A DNA stretch of 64,000 nt from Vigna angularis (lineage: Eukaryota; Streptophyta; Magnoliopsida; Fabales; Fabaceae): NCBI RefSeq assembly GCF_016808095.1, contig NC_068977.1, positions 7,810,479 to 7,874,478 of the forward strand, in the 5' to 3' direction. Position 1 is the first letter of the stretch; each line of letters opens with the position of its first letter. The position numbers and the translations under genes are program-made. Under the pieces are notes generated by a model. The model was given only the letters and a program-made list of their open reading frames with translations. It was not told the DNA's origin and ran no database searches. This document shows, piece after piece, positions 22,351 to 34,133 of the stretch.

Positions 22351-23220
22351 TTTTCAGAACTCTAGAATTTCTCGTGGCAAAAGTTTATTTTATATCTTTT
22401 AAATATTTTTATTTACGTAAAATAACTTAATAATATATAAAAATAATAAAAAAAGTTAGAAATAATTAAATATTAATAGTAAAATCTTCCAATATAATAA
22501 GAAAAAATTATAACAACTTTATATAAAATATTTTAAATGATAATTATTTATAAAAAATCAGTAATAATTATATCTTTTAATAATTATATTTTTTAAAAAT
22601 TAATTTATAATTATATTATAAAAAATAAAAATTGGGTACATTAAAAGAGATATATACTTATAAATAGGTATAAATGAAAAGATAGATGCAATTATAAATA
22701 ATTTTTAACTTTTAAAATAATTCAGAAACAACATATTCACGAACTTAATTTTGGGGCAGAAATTTTTCTAATTAAATATAAAATTTTTTTTGCATAAAAT
22801 CTTTAAACAAAAATTAATTATCTATTCAGTTTACATATTTTTATTTTGGTATAATAAATAGAAAAGCTACACTCTTATAATACAAACTTAATTCTGTTAA
22901 TTTTATTAATAATTAATCACATAGTTCGATTTTAGTGATTTTAATGCGTTTTTTCTTTCTAAAATGAAAATTAATGTTATTATGCAATTAATTTTTAAAA
23001 TATCCAAATTTCTTTATTATTTGCACGATAAAATTTAAAATTTATAATTGTGTTCTTAATTTAAAGGGAAAATTCTCATGTCAAGTGATTGACATTTTTT
23101 TTTTATCCAAAATCGATATCGGTAAATCATTATCCTAGAGTAAATGTTATGTTTGTTTAAAGATATGTTGCAATTGATTTTTCAAATCATTTTTATACTT
23201 CACATATATTCAAAGTAAGG
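22351..23220. other. AT-rich spacer
   Basis: No gene seen. The stretch 22880-23000 resembles the flanks of the solo LTR at 24177-26835 (AATACAAACTTAATT..TTTATTAATAATTAAT), so it is a diverged copy of that empty site. Confidence 0.4.
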
Positions 23221-23223
23221 GCT

Positions 23224-23588
23224 CACTAGTAAAAAAAAGAAGATTTTAACGCGTTATATATGCTTCGTTTAGTAAAAATCGAAACGCATAAAACGTGATG
23301 GCATATCTGTAATTATTGAAACAGTATATGCCTCGGTTCATATAAGAATCGATGCCTATAGGGTGTACCGCCTCGGTTACATGTCATCTGAGACATATAA
23401 ATTTTTTTGAAAAAGATTTATGCCTCGGTTCTGTGAATAACCGAGTCATAAAACTCTGCAAATACTGATACATTCTGCAAAATGTCATAAAAAGTGGTAG
23501 ACTTTTTGCCTCGCCTGTATACCTCGGTTGGAGAACCGGTGCGGATAGGCGAAAATAACCGCTGTCATTTCCCTTTACTACAATAGTG
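23224..23588. mobile_element. Small non-autonomous CACTA element
   Basis: Begins CACTAGTAAAA and ends TTTACTACAATAGTG, flanked by the 3-bp duplication GCT (23221-23223 and 23589-23591), as expected for CACTA elements. It is 365 bases long with no transposase. Inside, CCTCGGTT and AACCGAGG-type strings recur in both directions, as subterminal repeats do. The ORF across it is not a protein gene. Confidence 0.75.
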
Positions 23589-23839
23589 GCTCCTGATATT
23601 TTTTCTGTTAAAAATAAAGATTCCAAGGAGTGGTTCAAAAAAATTTCAACAAAAAGATAACCACAACTATCAAAACCAAAATTGACAAAGTTCATAGTCA
23701 ATATACACAAATTAATAGTCAAGAAGAGATTTACATGGAGTAACCTCCCAAATTTGTTGCTCAGGGAAGTCTTTTGGGTTGGTATCTTGCAAATCATTAA
23801 CAATTTGGTATCACTTGAGTGCAAAAGTAGATATTTTCA

Positions 23840-24176
23840 TTAAGTCTTTATGGATTAAATTAGTAACAAACTTGATATATATTATGCACTAGCTTGAGCG
23901 AGAGTGTTAGATATATGATCTTTATTTTATATTTATCTTTTATCTTGTAGTTTGTTATTATTATAAATTCAACATAAGGAAATTAATCTCATACATAATT
24001 TTCATTATATTCATAGTTCACAATTCATTGTGTATAAAATGTCAAAAATTGAACCACATTTGTTAAATTTTTTACTTTTCAGGTAGAGTTGTAAAAATAT
24101 ATCACTATTAATTAAGAAAACAAATTATTTATTGATCACTACAATCTTCTAATACAAACTTAATTATTATGCTAAT
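23840..24176 (+). mobile_element. Copia 3' end remnant: last pol codons, polypurine tract, start of LTR
   Basis: AAACTTGATATATATTATGC then GCTTGAGCGAGAGTGTTAG looks like the usual copia ending (KL.DIY.PA stop, polypurine GAGGGGGAG, LTR start TGTTAG at 23905), with mutations. Only the last codons are recognisable. The putative LTR runs into the solo LTR inserted at 24177. Confidence 0.4.
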
Positions 24177-26835
24177 TGTGACATCCCAATTATATAGAAA
24201 AACACATATAATAAAGACGTCATCATGCATAATATAGGAAAGCAGTCAATAGTAATTATGATTACAGTCATCCTTAAAATAGCTTCAGAATTTAAACTTT
24301 AACTAAAGATGTCTAAACTGGAAACTTAAAGAGGAAAAGTAATTATGATTACAGTCATCCTTAAAATAGCTTCAGAATTTAAACTTTAACTAAAGATGTC
24401 TAAACTGGAAACTTAAAGAGGAAAAGTAGTTCAAAATATCATCAAATGACTAAGAAACCCCTAGGAAGCCTAATTACAGCATTGTCGTCTTCTTCCAAAG
24501 CTGTCTCCAAAGAAACCTCCTCGCCTTCTGCTCCCATCCAAGTGGATGATCATCGCAAAAGGAATCATACACAAACAAGCAAGGGTGAGCTAGGTATAAA
24601 AAAACATGTTATACAGTCACACACAGCATGCATAGTTCACTCAAAACATGATAAATGACATTACAAGACTTGTTGCATTATAAACCGACTCATCCGGACT
24701 AGAATGATTGCCGAGCTATGGCGGGTTATGCACTCGTGGTGGCCTCTACTGCTTTGCAAAGCCATTGCCAATGGGTTCCACCCTACCACACTCACGAGGT
24801 TAGTCTGTTTCGCGCCCTGGAGCATACTGGAAGCCTCCAAGACTAGGACATCCTATTACTACTCACCACATGATTCAATACTCTCTACTTGAGAATGATT
24901 GATCATTGTAGTTTCAGAAAAACCCCCAAGACTGAGCTGTCATGCAATCATTCTACACACTACTAAAGCACCACCATGTATCCTCTCCTTGAGGATCATG
25001 GAATTACGTCCATGAACCATACTTGTTACACTTACACCAATCACAATTTTGTTTCATACATACTTCCAAACTATAATTCACAAACAATACAACATACCTT
25101 CGATCATGTTGCAAAATCAAGCCACCAAAATCAGGTATATAGACATACATACACCCTGGCAGTCAAACAACATCAAACAGCTCAAACAGATGAGGAAAAA
25201 TGTGAAACTCACTGAACCAGGTCGCACAGCGCACCAGGGTGCAAGGCAAGACAGCAAAAATTCGCACAGCGCACCACTCTTGGTGCGCTGAGCGAATTTT
25301 CCTGACGGGGGAACCTTTCAGCTAAAATTTGCATAGCGCAGAGGGTGTGCTATGTGACTCTGCATAATCTGCAGAACAAAATTCTACAAATTTCAAGCAC
25401 TCAACACCCCAGAACTCGTTCTAGACCTCTTCCTTAACTTCTAATGATCCTAGATCATAGTATAAGCCTAATCAAACTTGTCTATTTTATTATAAACATT
25501 ATTAACATGATTCTAAAGTGATCAATACCCAACTTTTAACTTAAAACTCCGATTTCATTAACCCAAGAACCCAATTTCAATTCTACCATTTTGAACATGA
25601 TTTTACTCAGTTTTATGACCCTAACCAGTTCTAATTGACTCATCCAAGCTAGCCAAACTGCCCAATTGCACTCAAGACCACCTATGCTCAAATTTACGAC
25701 CCCAGTTCCTCTCGAAAGACCTAAAACAGTACTTCAGCAACTGTTTACTCATCTAACAAGGCTAACGCATGATTTCCACCTCAAACACTCCTTATTAACC
25801 CAATTGGTCATCGGAGAAGAATCCAATGTCTGAACGCTTTAGACTCACCATCGACGCCAGCACATATGACTAGTCACAACTGACTGGATCAGACCAGGGC
25901 TACTCTATGATCAAGGATGTACCAACTCAGGATTTTAAGATTCCTCTATCCTACCAACAAAGTACTCTCAACAAGTCACAATTGATTTATCTAAGTCATC
26001 CAAACTGTCCTATGGTGTTCTAGACTCCAATTGCCCAATTTGAATACCTCACTTCCCCTCACAGTAACCTAAAACAGTACATGTGCACCTACTTACTATC
26101 CATATTAAAGATATTATAGAATTCTTACTCCAAACCTCTCCAACAAAATCAAGTACAGCCAACAAACTCATCCAAGTCAAATAATAATCAGCACACCATG
26201 GTTACACAAATTTCACATTTTCAACAAATGCAACTCAACATGCTCATCACCAAAAATATAGTATAACACTAAGAAAAATCACAATTTATCAAACACGCAC
26301 ATCATACAGCTCCTAAAAAAATTATAACTAGCTCCCCTTACCTGGGTTTCTCCAAACACAACTAATTGAAACTGCCCTAACAGTACCCTTCAAAACACGT
26401 GAACTGAACCTGACCCTACAAACCACCAAAGTGGCAGCTCTTAGAGCTTGATTTGGCAGAAAATATGAAGACGAAACCCCACTAGCAACATGCAACCAGT
26501 AATGTTGCTTGCCCTAGGCTCCAGAAACAGCAAAGGAAAGGGGAAAAATCACTTATCGGTCCAAACGAAAATATGATCGAGTCAAAAGGAAGCCTTTGGT
26601 GGGGTGAACGCCTGAGCACCTTCAAATCCAAGATTGAATGGTTCAGTGAATGGAAATTTTTAGAGAGAAGACAAAGAGAATTTAGGGCAAAAAGGTTTTA
26701 GAGAGAGAGAGCTCAAGCAACTGAATCAGACTTCTGAGAAGTCTTTCCTAAGGCTAAGTTGTCCTTGGTTTGATGGGTTTGACTGCCTTACATAAGGCCC
26801 AATGGCTCCTTTATATTTTTTTACAGGCCCTCACA
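24177..26835. mobile_element. Solo LTR (2659 bp), Tekay/Del-like gypsy family (copy 3)
   Basis: TGTGACATCCC...GGCCCTCACA with a perfect 5-bp duplication CTAAT (24172-24176 and 26836-26840). It shares with the copy at 2359 the block around GCTTTGCAAAGCCATTGCC (24770) and with the LTR at 17302 the motif CCATCCAAGTGGATGATCAT (24534, reverse orientation). At 24251-24424 an 87-base unit is exactly duplicated in tandem. A palindromic GCGC-rich block lies at 25220-25370. No internal region or coding sequence. The ORFs inside (24446-25291) are fortuitous. Confidence 0.85.
24251..24424. repeat. Perfect 87-base tandem duplication inside the solo LTR
   Basis: Two apparently identical copies, 24251-24337 and 24338-24424, starting AGTAATTATGATTACAGTC. 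The other two LTR copies do not show this doubling, so it arose in this copy. Confidence 0.85.
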
Positions 26836-27002
26836 CTAATTTTATTAATAATTAATACATTATTATGCACATAATTTTTAAAATATCCTCAATTATCAGG
26901 TCAATAATTTTGAAAAGAAAAATTTCTCAGATTAATAATTTTGTTGCTTTATTTTCAAAAAAGAAATCATGTAAAATTATTTAATGATTGTCTATTGATC
27001 AT

Positions 27003-27246
27003 GGGTTAAATATGTTTTTAGTCCCTAAACTATTAAGCGAATTTGTTTTTAGTCCATCTTTCAAAGTAATGTACATTTTAATCCTCCTTCTTCAAAAAAC
27101 CTTAATTTTTGGTCCTCCAAAACTAACAGCGGAAGGATTAAAAATTAACGTTTTTTTAAATAGAAAGACTAAAATGTATCTTACTTTGAAAGACGGACTA
27201 AAAAAAAATTCGCTTAATAGTTAGGGACTAATGACATATTTAACTC
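27003..27246. mobile_element. MITE with 9-bp target duplication
   Basis: A 244-base inverted-repeat element. The left arm starts GGGTTAAATATG..TTTTTAGTCCCTAAACT; the right arm ends AGTTAGGGACTAATG..CATATTTAACTC. It is flanked by a perfect 9-bp duplication ATTGATCAT (26994-27002, 27247-27255), which fits a Mutator-like mobiliser. No coding capacity. Confidence 0.8.
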
Positions 27247-27255
27247 ATTGATCAT

Positions 27256-27483
27256 TTCTAAAATGCGACAAAAGGTGCAGAACGTACCCTTAGCATGATT
27301 TAACTCATCGGGAATCTTTCAACTCACTCATATTTACTTAATATCTTTTTTATTTAAATTAGTATTTAAGAAATAATTCTTTTTTTTTTAAATATCTTTC
27401 AATTTTAGAAATTAATTATTATTTTATAATTAAGAAATCAAAATTAAGATATTGTTAAATATTTTATATTCTTTTACATTTTG

Positions 27484-27541
<58 letters not shown>

Positions 27542-28440
27542 ACAAATTTCTTCGTATAACATATATTTTTTATTTATAATTTATTTCATATCTCTCATAT
27601 CTTCGTAATCCTAAAAATTTCCAACATCCATAATATTCTATATTTTAACTATTTGAAATATATTGTAATTATATGAATTTTAAAAATTTCCAATTAAGTC
27701 TCATCAAAATTCTCGTATCAAAATTATCAAAATGCGAACTCGTACTTAAACAAATATATATTACAATAGATTTTAAACAAAATTAATAAAATAAAAAAAA
27801 TTGTATTAATAATATATATATTTATATGTTTTCTAAATCTAATAATAGTTAAAACATTAACGAATCTTAGCTACTAATCTTTAGTTTCTAATTTAGAAAC
27901 TAAATTAGGAACCAAATGTATAGAAATAAATTCAGCAACCAATTATGTTGAAACCAATTTAACTAATTATATTAAAACCAAATTAGGAACCAAATGTATA
28001 GAAATCAATTTGGCAACGTTATACTATATATATATAAACCAATTTAAGAACCAAATATATAAAGATCAAAAGATATTCACTATAAAATAATGAAAATTTG
28101 TTTCTAAATATTTTCCACTTCGTTACAAAATCTTTCATATTTTATACTTATTTGTAAATTTGATTTCATTAATGTTAAAATAAATTATCAATAACTAAAA
28201 TTTATTTTTATTATAATTTAAATTATTGATTACAATATTTAACAATAAATTGAGGAATCTTCTTTATAAAATATTTAATTTTCTCAAATTAAATTAAATT
28301 AAATTCATATTTTACTGTTGCAAAAATAACGGTAATATATTTAAAAACATTTATGTATATTACTTAAACCTCCAAAATTATTTAGGTAGTGGAAGTGTCC
28401 TCCTATTCCAAACTAAATTTACTTTATTTTTTTTATTTAA
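27256..28440. other. AT-rich spacer with long TA microsatellite
   Basis: A (TA)n run of about 54 bases lies at 27486-27539. Copies of AACCAAATGTATAGAAAT recur at 27910, 27990 and 28050. No gene seen. Confidence 0.5.
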
Positions 28441-28872
28441 ACCGTGAGACTTCAAATTAAAAAGTTTAATATTCAATTATTGAAAATTTTTCTTTCAGGC
28501 ACGAAACAAAAATAACATAACAAAATTAATTTCAATTATTAAATTAATACACAATAAAATAATCAATAATCAATAATATATACAAATCACAACCAAACAC
28601 ACAATTAGTTTTTAATATAATACTATATTATTCAAAACCAAATCAAAATAACATTGAAACTGAAAGAATCCAAGAACCTGACAAAGATCAAATACTTCCT
28701 CTTATTCTACCTAAGAAAGAAAATATATGATTATCAAATTAAAAAAAACAAACTTTAGACAATAAGATTATTGGGAGAGAGGAGGGTTGTGAGAATTATT
28801 GGCAAGAACAACTTCGTCATTGAAAAAAAAGGAGATGAAAGGGATAGAGGAATAGACACTGCAAAAGCAGAA

Positions 28873-29463
28873 TTATCGACGAACACGACGTGATCGACGA
28901 GTAAATACAGAACCACAATCAAAAGTCGAGCCTTTTACTATCGCCTTTAAACACTTCTCATTATGGCAAGTTTCCTTATAAGCAGCAGCATAATTTCGAT
29001 TTTCCAAAAATATACCAATGCTAGTCTTTTTAAAATAAGTTTCGTCTTCATCTTCGTGGAAGAAACTCCTTTCTTGATGCAATTTCAAAATCCTTTCTTG
29101 ATGCAATTTCAAAAAGTAAGGATCAATGATAAGGAAATACCATTTCTTGGAAACACCCTTGAATCGCGTGAGAATCTTCGCAGGAAGCCATGATAGAATT
29201 TCTTGTATGAGTTCATCAGGGAGATGTATATGTATTTTAGCAGATATATGTATTTTAGCAGAAGAGAATTTAGCTGGAGACTGGGGTGGTGAAGCCACAG
29301 GAGAGCGGGATAATTCTAATGAGATTTTTAAAAATGCCTTCGCATTAGTATTTTCCTTATTAGCGGTCATGTAGTCTCCTCTCCGAAAAGAGGAGAAGCT
29401 CTTATGCAGATGAGCTGTGGCCAATTCTATGTGAAGTGCTGCCAGATTATCATCCATCTTCAT
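28873..29463 (-). CDS. Small F-box protein
   Basis: 196 residues, start ATG at 29463. F-box proteins bind SKP1 and bring targets to SCF ubiquitin ligases. The F-box lies at residues 80-122 (LPDELIQEILSWLPAKILTRF, then K.VSKKW and a DPYF motif). Residues 6-52 look like a helical pair (ALHIELATAHLHKSF..AKAFLKISLEL), followed by a Ser/Pro linker. The C-terminus is basic (RRSRRVRR) and there is no Kelch, LRR or FBA domain, so it is shorter than most plant F-box proteins. Two in-frame micro-duplications are visible: SAKIHI (residues 69-79, 21 bases) and ILKLHQER (24 bases). It is open throughout, with a leader resembling a spliced 5' UTR upstream. A degenerate paralog lies at 21.5-22.3 kb. It could be a truncated relative of a larger gene. 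Confidence 0.75.
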   Translation of the reverse strand: MKMDDNLAALHIELATAHLHKSFSSFRRGDYMTANKENTNAKAFLKISLELSRSPVASPPQSPAKFSSAKIHISAKIHIHLPDELIQEILSWLPAKILTRFKGVSKKWYFLIIDPYFLKLHQERILKLHQERSFFHEDEDETYFKKTSIGIFLENRNYAAAYKETCHNEKCLKAIVKGSTFDCGSVFTRRSRRVRR

Positions 29464-30170
29464 TGTTTCTGAATATTCTGAATAAAAAAAATAAAAGAAA
29501 GAGTAAAAGAAACAAACAAAAACAAGATTGAGAAGTAATTAACAAATATTTAATATAAAAAAGAATCAAAATTTCAAATTAAAAACATATAAATACAAAT
29601 TAAAAATTAAAAACAAATCAAATTAAAATAAAACTAAACATAATAAAGACACAAAAATCAGAAAAACATAAAAAAAAACTTAACCACAATTCCAAGGGGC
29701 GAGGCACCGTCGCCCTCAACCGCTCAAGCCTCCTTCTACCGTAATCATCCCAAAAATTCATACTTATTCGTATTCAATCATACAATTTCTACATCCGATC
29801 CATATATATCCATGCATTTAATCCATATATTCATGCATTCAGATTAATCCAAACATATACATGCATTAACAATGGAAAAGAAAAATGGAATCACGAACAG
29901 AGAAAGAAAACACCAACCTTAGTGCAAAAACGCGCGAGTGAAACGAGATTCAACCACAAACACTACTGTCCTTGCTTGCGAGCCCGTCAATACAGAGAAA
30001 AGAGGGCACAGATGATGAGGGAGACACAAAGAGTGAGAGGTGCAACGAGGGAGACACAAAGAGCGAGAGAGGGAGTTGAAGGAATATGCGAAAATCGGGT
30101 TTCAGGGAGGTGCGAGAGAGTATGGGTTTCGGGAGTGTAGGGTTTGCCTTTTAAAATTTGAGAAAGAATC
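29464..30170 (-). promoter_or_regulatory. Probable 5' UTR exon and leader intron of the F-box gene
   Basis: Minus strand from about 30170: pyrimidine-rich, less AT-rich leader (repeated CTCTTTGTGTCTCCCTC, twice), then a GT donor-like AAGGTTGGTG near 29915 and an AT-rich stretch to the coding exon, consistent with an intron in the 5' UTR. Splice sites are guesses; the plus-strand ORFs here are not recognisable proteins. Confidence 0.4.
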
Positions 30171-30230
30171 TCAAGTCAAAGATTCTTTTTGTTATTTCTG
30201 TTTTCTTACTCTAACGATAAACTAACAAAA

Positions 30231-31060
30231 ATAATCCAAAATAAAAAGGACAAAGATATTTTTCAATGATGATTAAATATGGATATCTTCTATTTTTACT
30301 AGTTTCACTATAGTATATTTCTATCTTCAAAAGTGTTAAACGAAAAACTTAGAAAAATATAGAATTTTTTTTTAAAAATATAATAACTTTTATAAAATGA
30401 AAATTAAATAATTATTTTTTATATTATAAAATGCAAACTTAAACACTAAAATAATTAAGTAAATATGATTTTAGCTAATTTTACTCTTAGTCAAATTTAT
30501 TCGATTCTTATAATTTATATTATAAATTTTAAAATCATGTTTTTTATCCTTGAAAATGGGGACACATAACAACAAATGCATTTAGATAAATATGTTCTCA
30601 CATGTATGGTTTCTGTATTCTAGTCCTTCCTTAATTTTTATTTTGTATTTTGTATAATTCAAGTTTTTATATTTTAAAGATTATAAATTTGTTTAATTAT
30701 TAACATGTCACCTGCTTACGTATATATTAGACCAAAATTGAAAATACTTCAAAATATGAAAAATAATAAAAATTTATATTAAATATTAATGTTAAAATTG
30801 TTGTATTTTGTGCTCAATTATTTTAAAATAGTGTTTCAGACTCTTGGTAAAGTCTTTGTTACTAGAGAGAATAGATCGCAATTTTGACACATGGATCATA
30901 AATTCAATTTGACATTGATTAATATATAAGAATGAAACAATTTTTTCAAAATTGCAAAAAGGTATTGAGAAAAGATGGTCTCGATCTCCAAAATTTTGCT
31001 TTTAACAATACTTTTTGCTTTCCAATTGAAAGAGAGGGTGGAATTGTAGCTTCGGAAGGA
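30231..31060. other. AT-rich spacer
   Basis: No coding frame, RNA gene or inverted repeat recognised. Confidence 0.4.
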
Positions 31061-31408
31061 GAAGATTAGCTTTTTCCTCCTGCCAAAGTAGATGTTTTAA
31101 TCTACAATTTTATAACTTCCAAGAACTTGACTGTTGATTGCAAAGACAAGCACCATGATCTTGGGATTCAAGTATTGCAATATCAGGAAAAGTATACATT
31201 TAGTTTTAAACCTAATTTCTTTGTGAGTGTTACTTTGTATTTTTGTAGGTTTTTATGGGAAGGAGGAAGTCAATCTTTTGACATTTATGATGAAGATAGA
31301 GATGATAGTAGTAAATGTGTATGGAAAATATTAGAGGTGAACTGTGTATTCACTATTCTAAGAATGATGAGTCTTATGCGTGGAAATATTAGAAAGTATC
31401 TCTGGTAG
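31061..31408 (+). pseudogene. S-protein homolog (plant self-incompatibility S1 family), damaged
   Basis: The frame from about 31080 gives PAKVDVLIYNFITSKNLTVD then CKDKHHDLGIQVL, FKPNFFVSVTLYFCRFLWEG, FDIYDEDRDDSSKCVWKI: the beta-sandwich signature of plant S-protein homologs, small secreted proteins related to poppy S1 that act as pollen or peptide-like signals. Three family cysteines are in frame. The fourth (GELCIHY) and the ending KY lie in the next frame, so a one-base shift near 31335 has occurred. A TAG just upstream (about 31067) removes the link to a signal peptide, and there is no in-frame ATG. The intact family has about 130-150 residues. It is a recent pseudogene or has an unrecognised exon structure. 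Confidence 0.7.
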
Positions 31409-31767
31409 TTTATGAAATTGAAGATGGTTTCTTTATGAAATTTGAAGAAGTAGTTTATGATATTTTACTATTTTATTCCTTTTACTTTTATTTTTTTATT
31501 TTTTTTATTTAATATCTATTTTGATCTTTATATTGGTTATTTTTATTCAAAGTGGTCTTTGAAAATTTTTTTATATTCAACGTGATAATCTTTTTTGTTT
31601 AACAATTTCCAAGTGGTTAACTTTGTTTACCTTAAGGTAGATTCCTAATACAGTTCTTCTCCTACACAATTTCAAAGCCTAAAATAGTTCTATTTATATA
31701 ATGAAGAGTTCAATCAACGATTAATGGTGGGTAAAAATGTAATGTCCTACAATCAATAGATTAGTGA
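31409..31767. other. Spacer without features
   Basis: T-rich sequence after the S-protein homolog; nothing recognised. Confidence 0.35.
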
Positions 31768-31776
31768 AAATATAAA

Positions 31777-32226
31777 GGTTTAATTGCTTCCTTTGCCCCC
31801 AGTTTGGTTGAATTGTGTCAAATTCATCCTCATTTTTAAAAAAGTTTCATTGTCGTCCTCACGTGGTATAAAAGTGTCAATTGAATCCAAACATAGAAAA
31901 AATTTGTGTCAAAGTAGTCATTTTTCCTATATCTCTGTGTCTTCCTTTCATATGTCACTTCTCTGGAGCTATGAAAAGCCTTAAATTGGATAAGGTAAAA
32001 TGAATATCTGTACTTGATTGTATGAAAGGAAGACACAGAGATATAGGAAAAATGACTACTTTGACACAAATTTTTTCTATGTTTGGATTCAATTGACACT
32101 TTTACACCACGTGAGGACGACAATGAAACTTTTACACCACGTGAGGACGACAATGAAACTTTTTTAAAAATGAGGATGAATTTGACACAATTCAACCAAA
32201 CTGGGGACAAAGGAAACAATTAAACC
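31777..32226. mobile_element. Fold-back MITE, 450 bp, 9-bp target duplication
   Basis: Almost a complete inverted repeat: the left arm GGTTTAATTGCTTCC..CCCCCAGTTTGGTTGAA returns as TTCAACCAAACTGGGGAC..GGAAACAATTAAACC. The perfect 9-bp duplication is AAATATAAA (31768-31776, 32227-32235). The right arm holds a tandem doubling of TTTTACACCACGTGAGGACG (about 32098-32160) that the left arm lacks. ORFs on both strands are mirror reads of the arms. Confidence 0.88.
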
Positions 32227-32549
32227 AAATATAAAAAACAAAAATAATGGGCTAGGCCAACAGGCCCAATAGCTCTTTTTCCTCATAAAGTGGAGAGATG
32301 CTCCTTCCACCACCATTGCTTTCTTCTTGTATCTCTCCAACTTTTTTTTTTCCAAAAATATCCTTAGGTAAAATTTTTACTTATTACTTTTTATACTTTT
32401 AATTAAAAACCTTAATTCCCAATTTCGTCACCCACCCTTACACCCCCCTCCCCTCTTCTCCTTCTCTTTCTCATTTTCATTTTCGTCACCCACCCTTCCA
32501 TTTCCGTCACCTATCAACAAATTTTCGTCACCCACAGGTTTCTGTCACC

Positions 32550-32720
32550 CATCAACAGTTGGCTCTTGAAGCTGCAATACAAGGAATTGTCCTTCTTAAG
32601 AACATCGGTCATGTTTTGCCTATCTCCCAACAGAGTCATCATACCGTGGCTGTCATTGGGCCCAATTCCAAGGCTACTGTTACAATGATTGGCACACACG
32701 CGGGTGTTTTCACCGTATCC
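32550..32720 (+). pseudogene. Captured fragment of a GH3 beta-xylosidase-type gene
   Basis: [18 protein letters not shown], then [16 protein letters not shown] and HAGV, match the middle of plant beta-D-xylosidases (BXL, glycoside hydrolase family 3, cell-wall enzymes), a region between the catalytic domain and the second domain. Only about 55 codons are present, out of roughly 770. No exon on either side continues the match. Its first part is mirrored in the other arm of the element, at 34076-34133. Confidence 0.75.
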
Positions 32721-32953
32721 AATTTGATGCCTGGAATGACATTGTTCTCTTCAATTTATTACATTTTGGTTTGCTAAAGATTTTCATGACAACTTCCCTT
32801 ATCTTGATCAGGTTTGTTAAACCAGACACAAAATCTCATACAAGTTTGAATTTGATAAGTTTTGTTACCATTTTTTAGTGCACTCTTCCGCTAATTCAAA
32901 TTCAACAAATATTTAATATATTAATACCTTTGTGCGCTTTACCTCAAATGCAG

Positions 32954-33568
32954 GTGATCAAAGAGGCTATGAGATTTTACACTGTATCTCCATTAGTTGC
33001 AAGAGAAACATCAAATGAAGTGGAGATTGAAGTTTATCTTCTCCCAAAGGTTCATAAAATATTCATTTTATTTTTCAAATTCATTTCTTTTTCTTTTCCG
33101 AAAAGTGTTTAATGAAAAGTTAGTCTTGTTATGAACACATATAAACTGTTTGTTTTGATATGCATTCTTTTCACAAATCTCAGTCATAGAATTAACTGTT
33201 TTATCTGTGCCACTGTTGAATCTAGTTTGGTATAAGTAGAGGACTTGGGTGTGGTTAGCACTTGGAGTTGTGGCAAAAGATCCCAAGGACTTTCCAAAGC
33301 CAGAAAAGTTCAAACCAGAGAGGTTTGACCCCAACTGTGAAGAAATGAAACGAAGGCATCCTTATGCTTTTATACCATTTGGAATTGGTCCTCGGGCATG
33401 CATTGGTAAACAATTTTCCCTACAAGAGATCAAACTTTCTCTCATTCATTATATCGAAAATACTTGTTTCGGCATTCATCCAATATGGAAAACCCCTTGG
33501 AACTTCAGTATGGGATAGTTCTCAACTTCAAGCATGGGGTCAAGCTCAGAGCCATAAAAAGAACATAA
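32954..33568 (+). pseudogene. Captured 3' end of a CYP711A (MAX1-like) cytochrome P450 gene
   Basis: An AG acceptor precedes the exon 32954-33049: [20 protein letters not shown], with the K-helix ExxR (EAMR), ending LLPK before a GT donor. After an intron of about 190 bases (33050 to about 33240) come [17 protein letters not shown], the PERF motif (KPERFDPN) and the heme loop [20 protein letters not shown] with its ligand Cys. This wording is close to MAX1 (carlactone oxidase of strigolactone synthesis) as I recall it. A one-base loss near 33450 shifts the frame; in the next frame the normal ending continues to a stop at 33566. Only about 150 of some 530 residues are present. Exon, intron and exon are all kept, so capture was from genomic DNA. 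Confidence 0.8.
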
Positions 33569-34075
33569 AGTTGCTAAGCAAACTGATAAGATCAATCAAA
33601 TACTCTACACTGTAGAGTTCAGATGATTTTATTATCTTATAAATGTTAAAGTTTGCTAAAAACCAAATATTAGCAAATATGTTACCTTACGTAGAATTTC
33701 ACCCTGTAGCTTGTGTAATAGAATACTTGAAACATGTTATGAAGTTTATCGAAATTCCATATTTTAATAAATATCAGCTGGGCACACTTCCTATAAGATT
33801 CTGGATGGCATGGGAAATATTCTTTAACAAAAATCAGAGGACAGTGAGTAATATCAATACCCATAAATGAACAATTGTACAAATGGAGACCCCTCATAAG
33901 TATTATCAAACATAAGCTACTTCTACCTAGCTAATGCAATTTAAATTGCATGGAACAACAAGATGTTGAACTTCTTGGGAAAAATAATGACAAAATACAC
34001 AAAAATGTTGAGCTTCCACCACATTCTCATACCATGTGAATTGAGCAATTTCCCTTTCATCAGGCAAAACAGGAC

Positions 34076-34133
34076 TGGTGTTCTTAAGAAGGACAATTCC
34101 TTGTGTTGCAGCTTCAAGAGCTAACTGTCGATG
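34076..34133 (-). pseudogene. Mirror copy of the GH3 fragment in the right arm
   Basis: Minus strand reads [18 protein letters not shown], the same segment as at 32550 with a few changes. The captured fragment is therefore part of the terminal inverted repeats themselves. Confidence 0.7.

Noticed and set aside
23384..23824. 146-codon minus-strand ORF
   Set aside because: It runs through the right half of the CACTA mini-element into unrelated flank; no protein signature.
27486..27539. Long TA run considered as a CRISPR or regulatory repeat
   Set aside because: A plain dinucleotide microsatellite.
31836..32219. 127-codon minus-strand ORF and a similar plus-strand ORF
   Set aside because: Both are readings of the two arms of the fold-back MITE, which is why they share the same text; noncoding.
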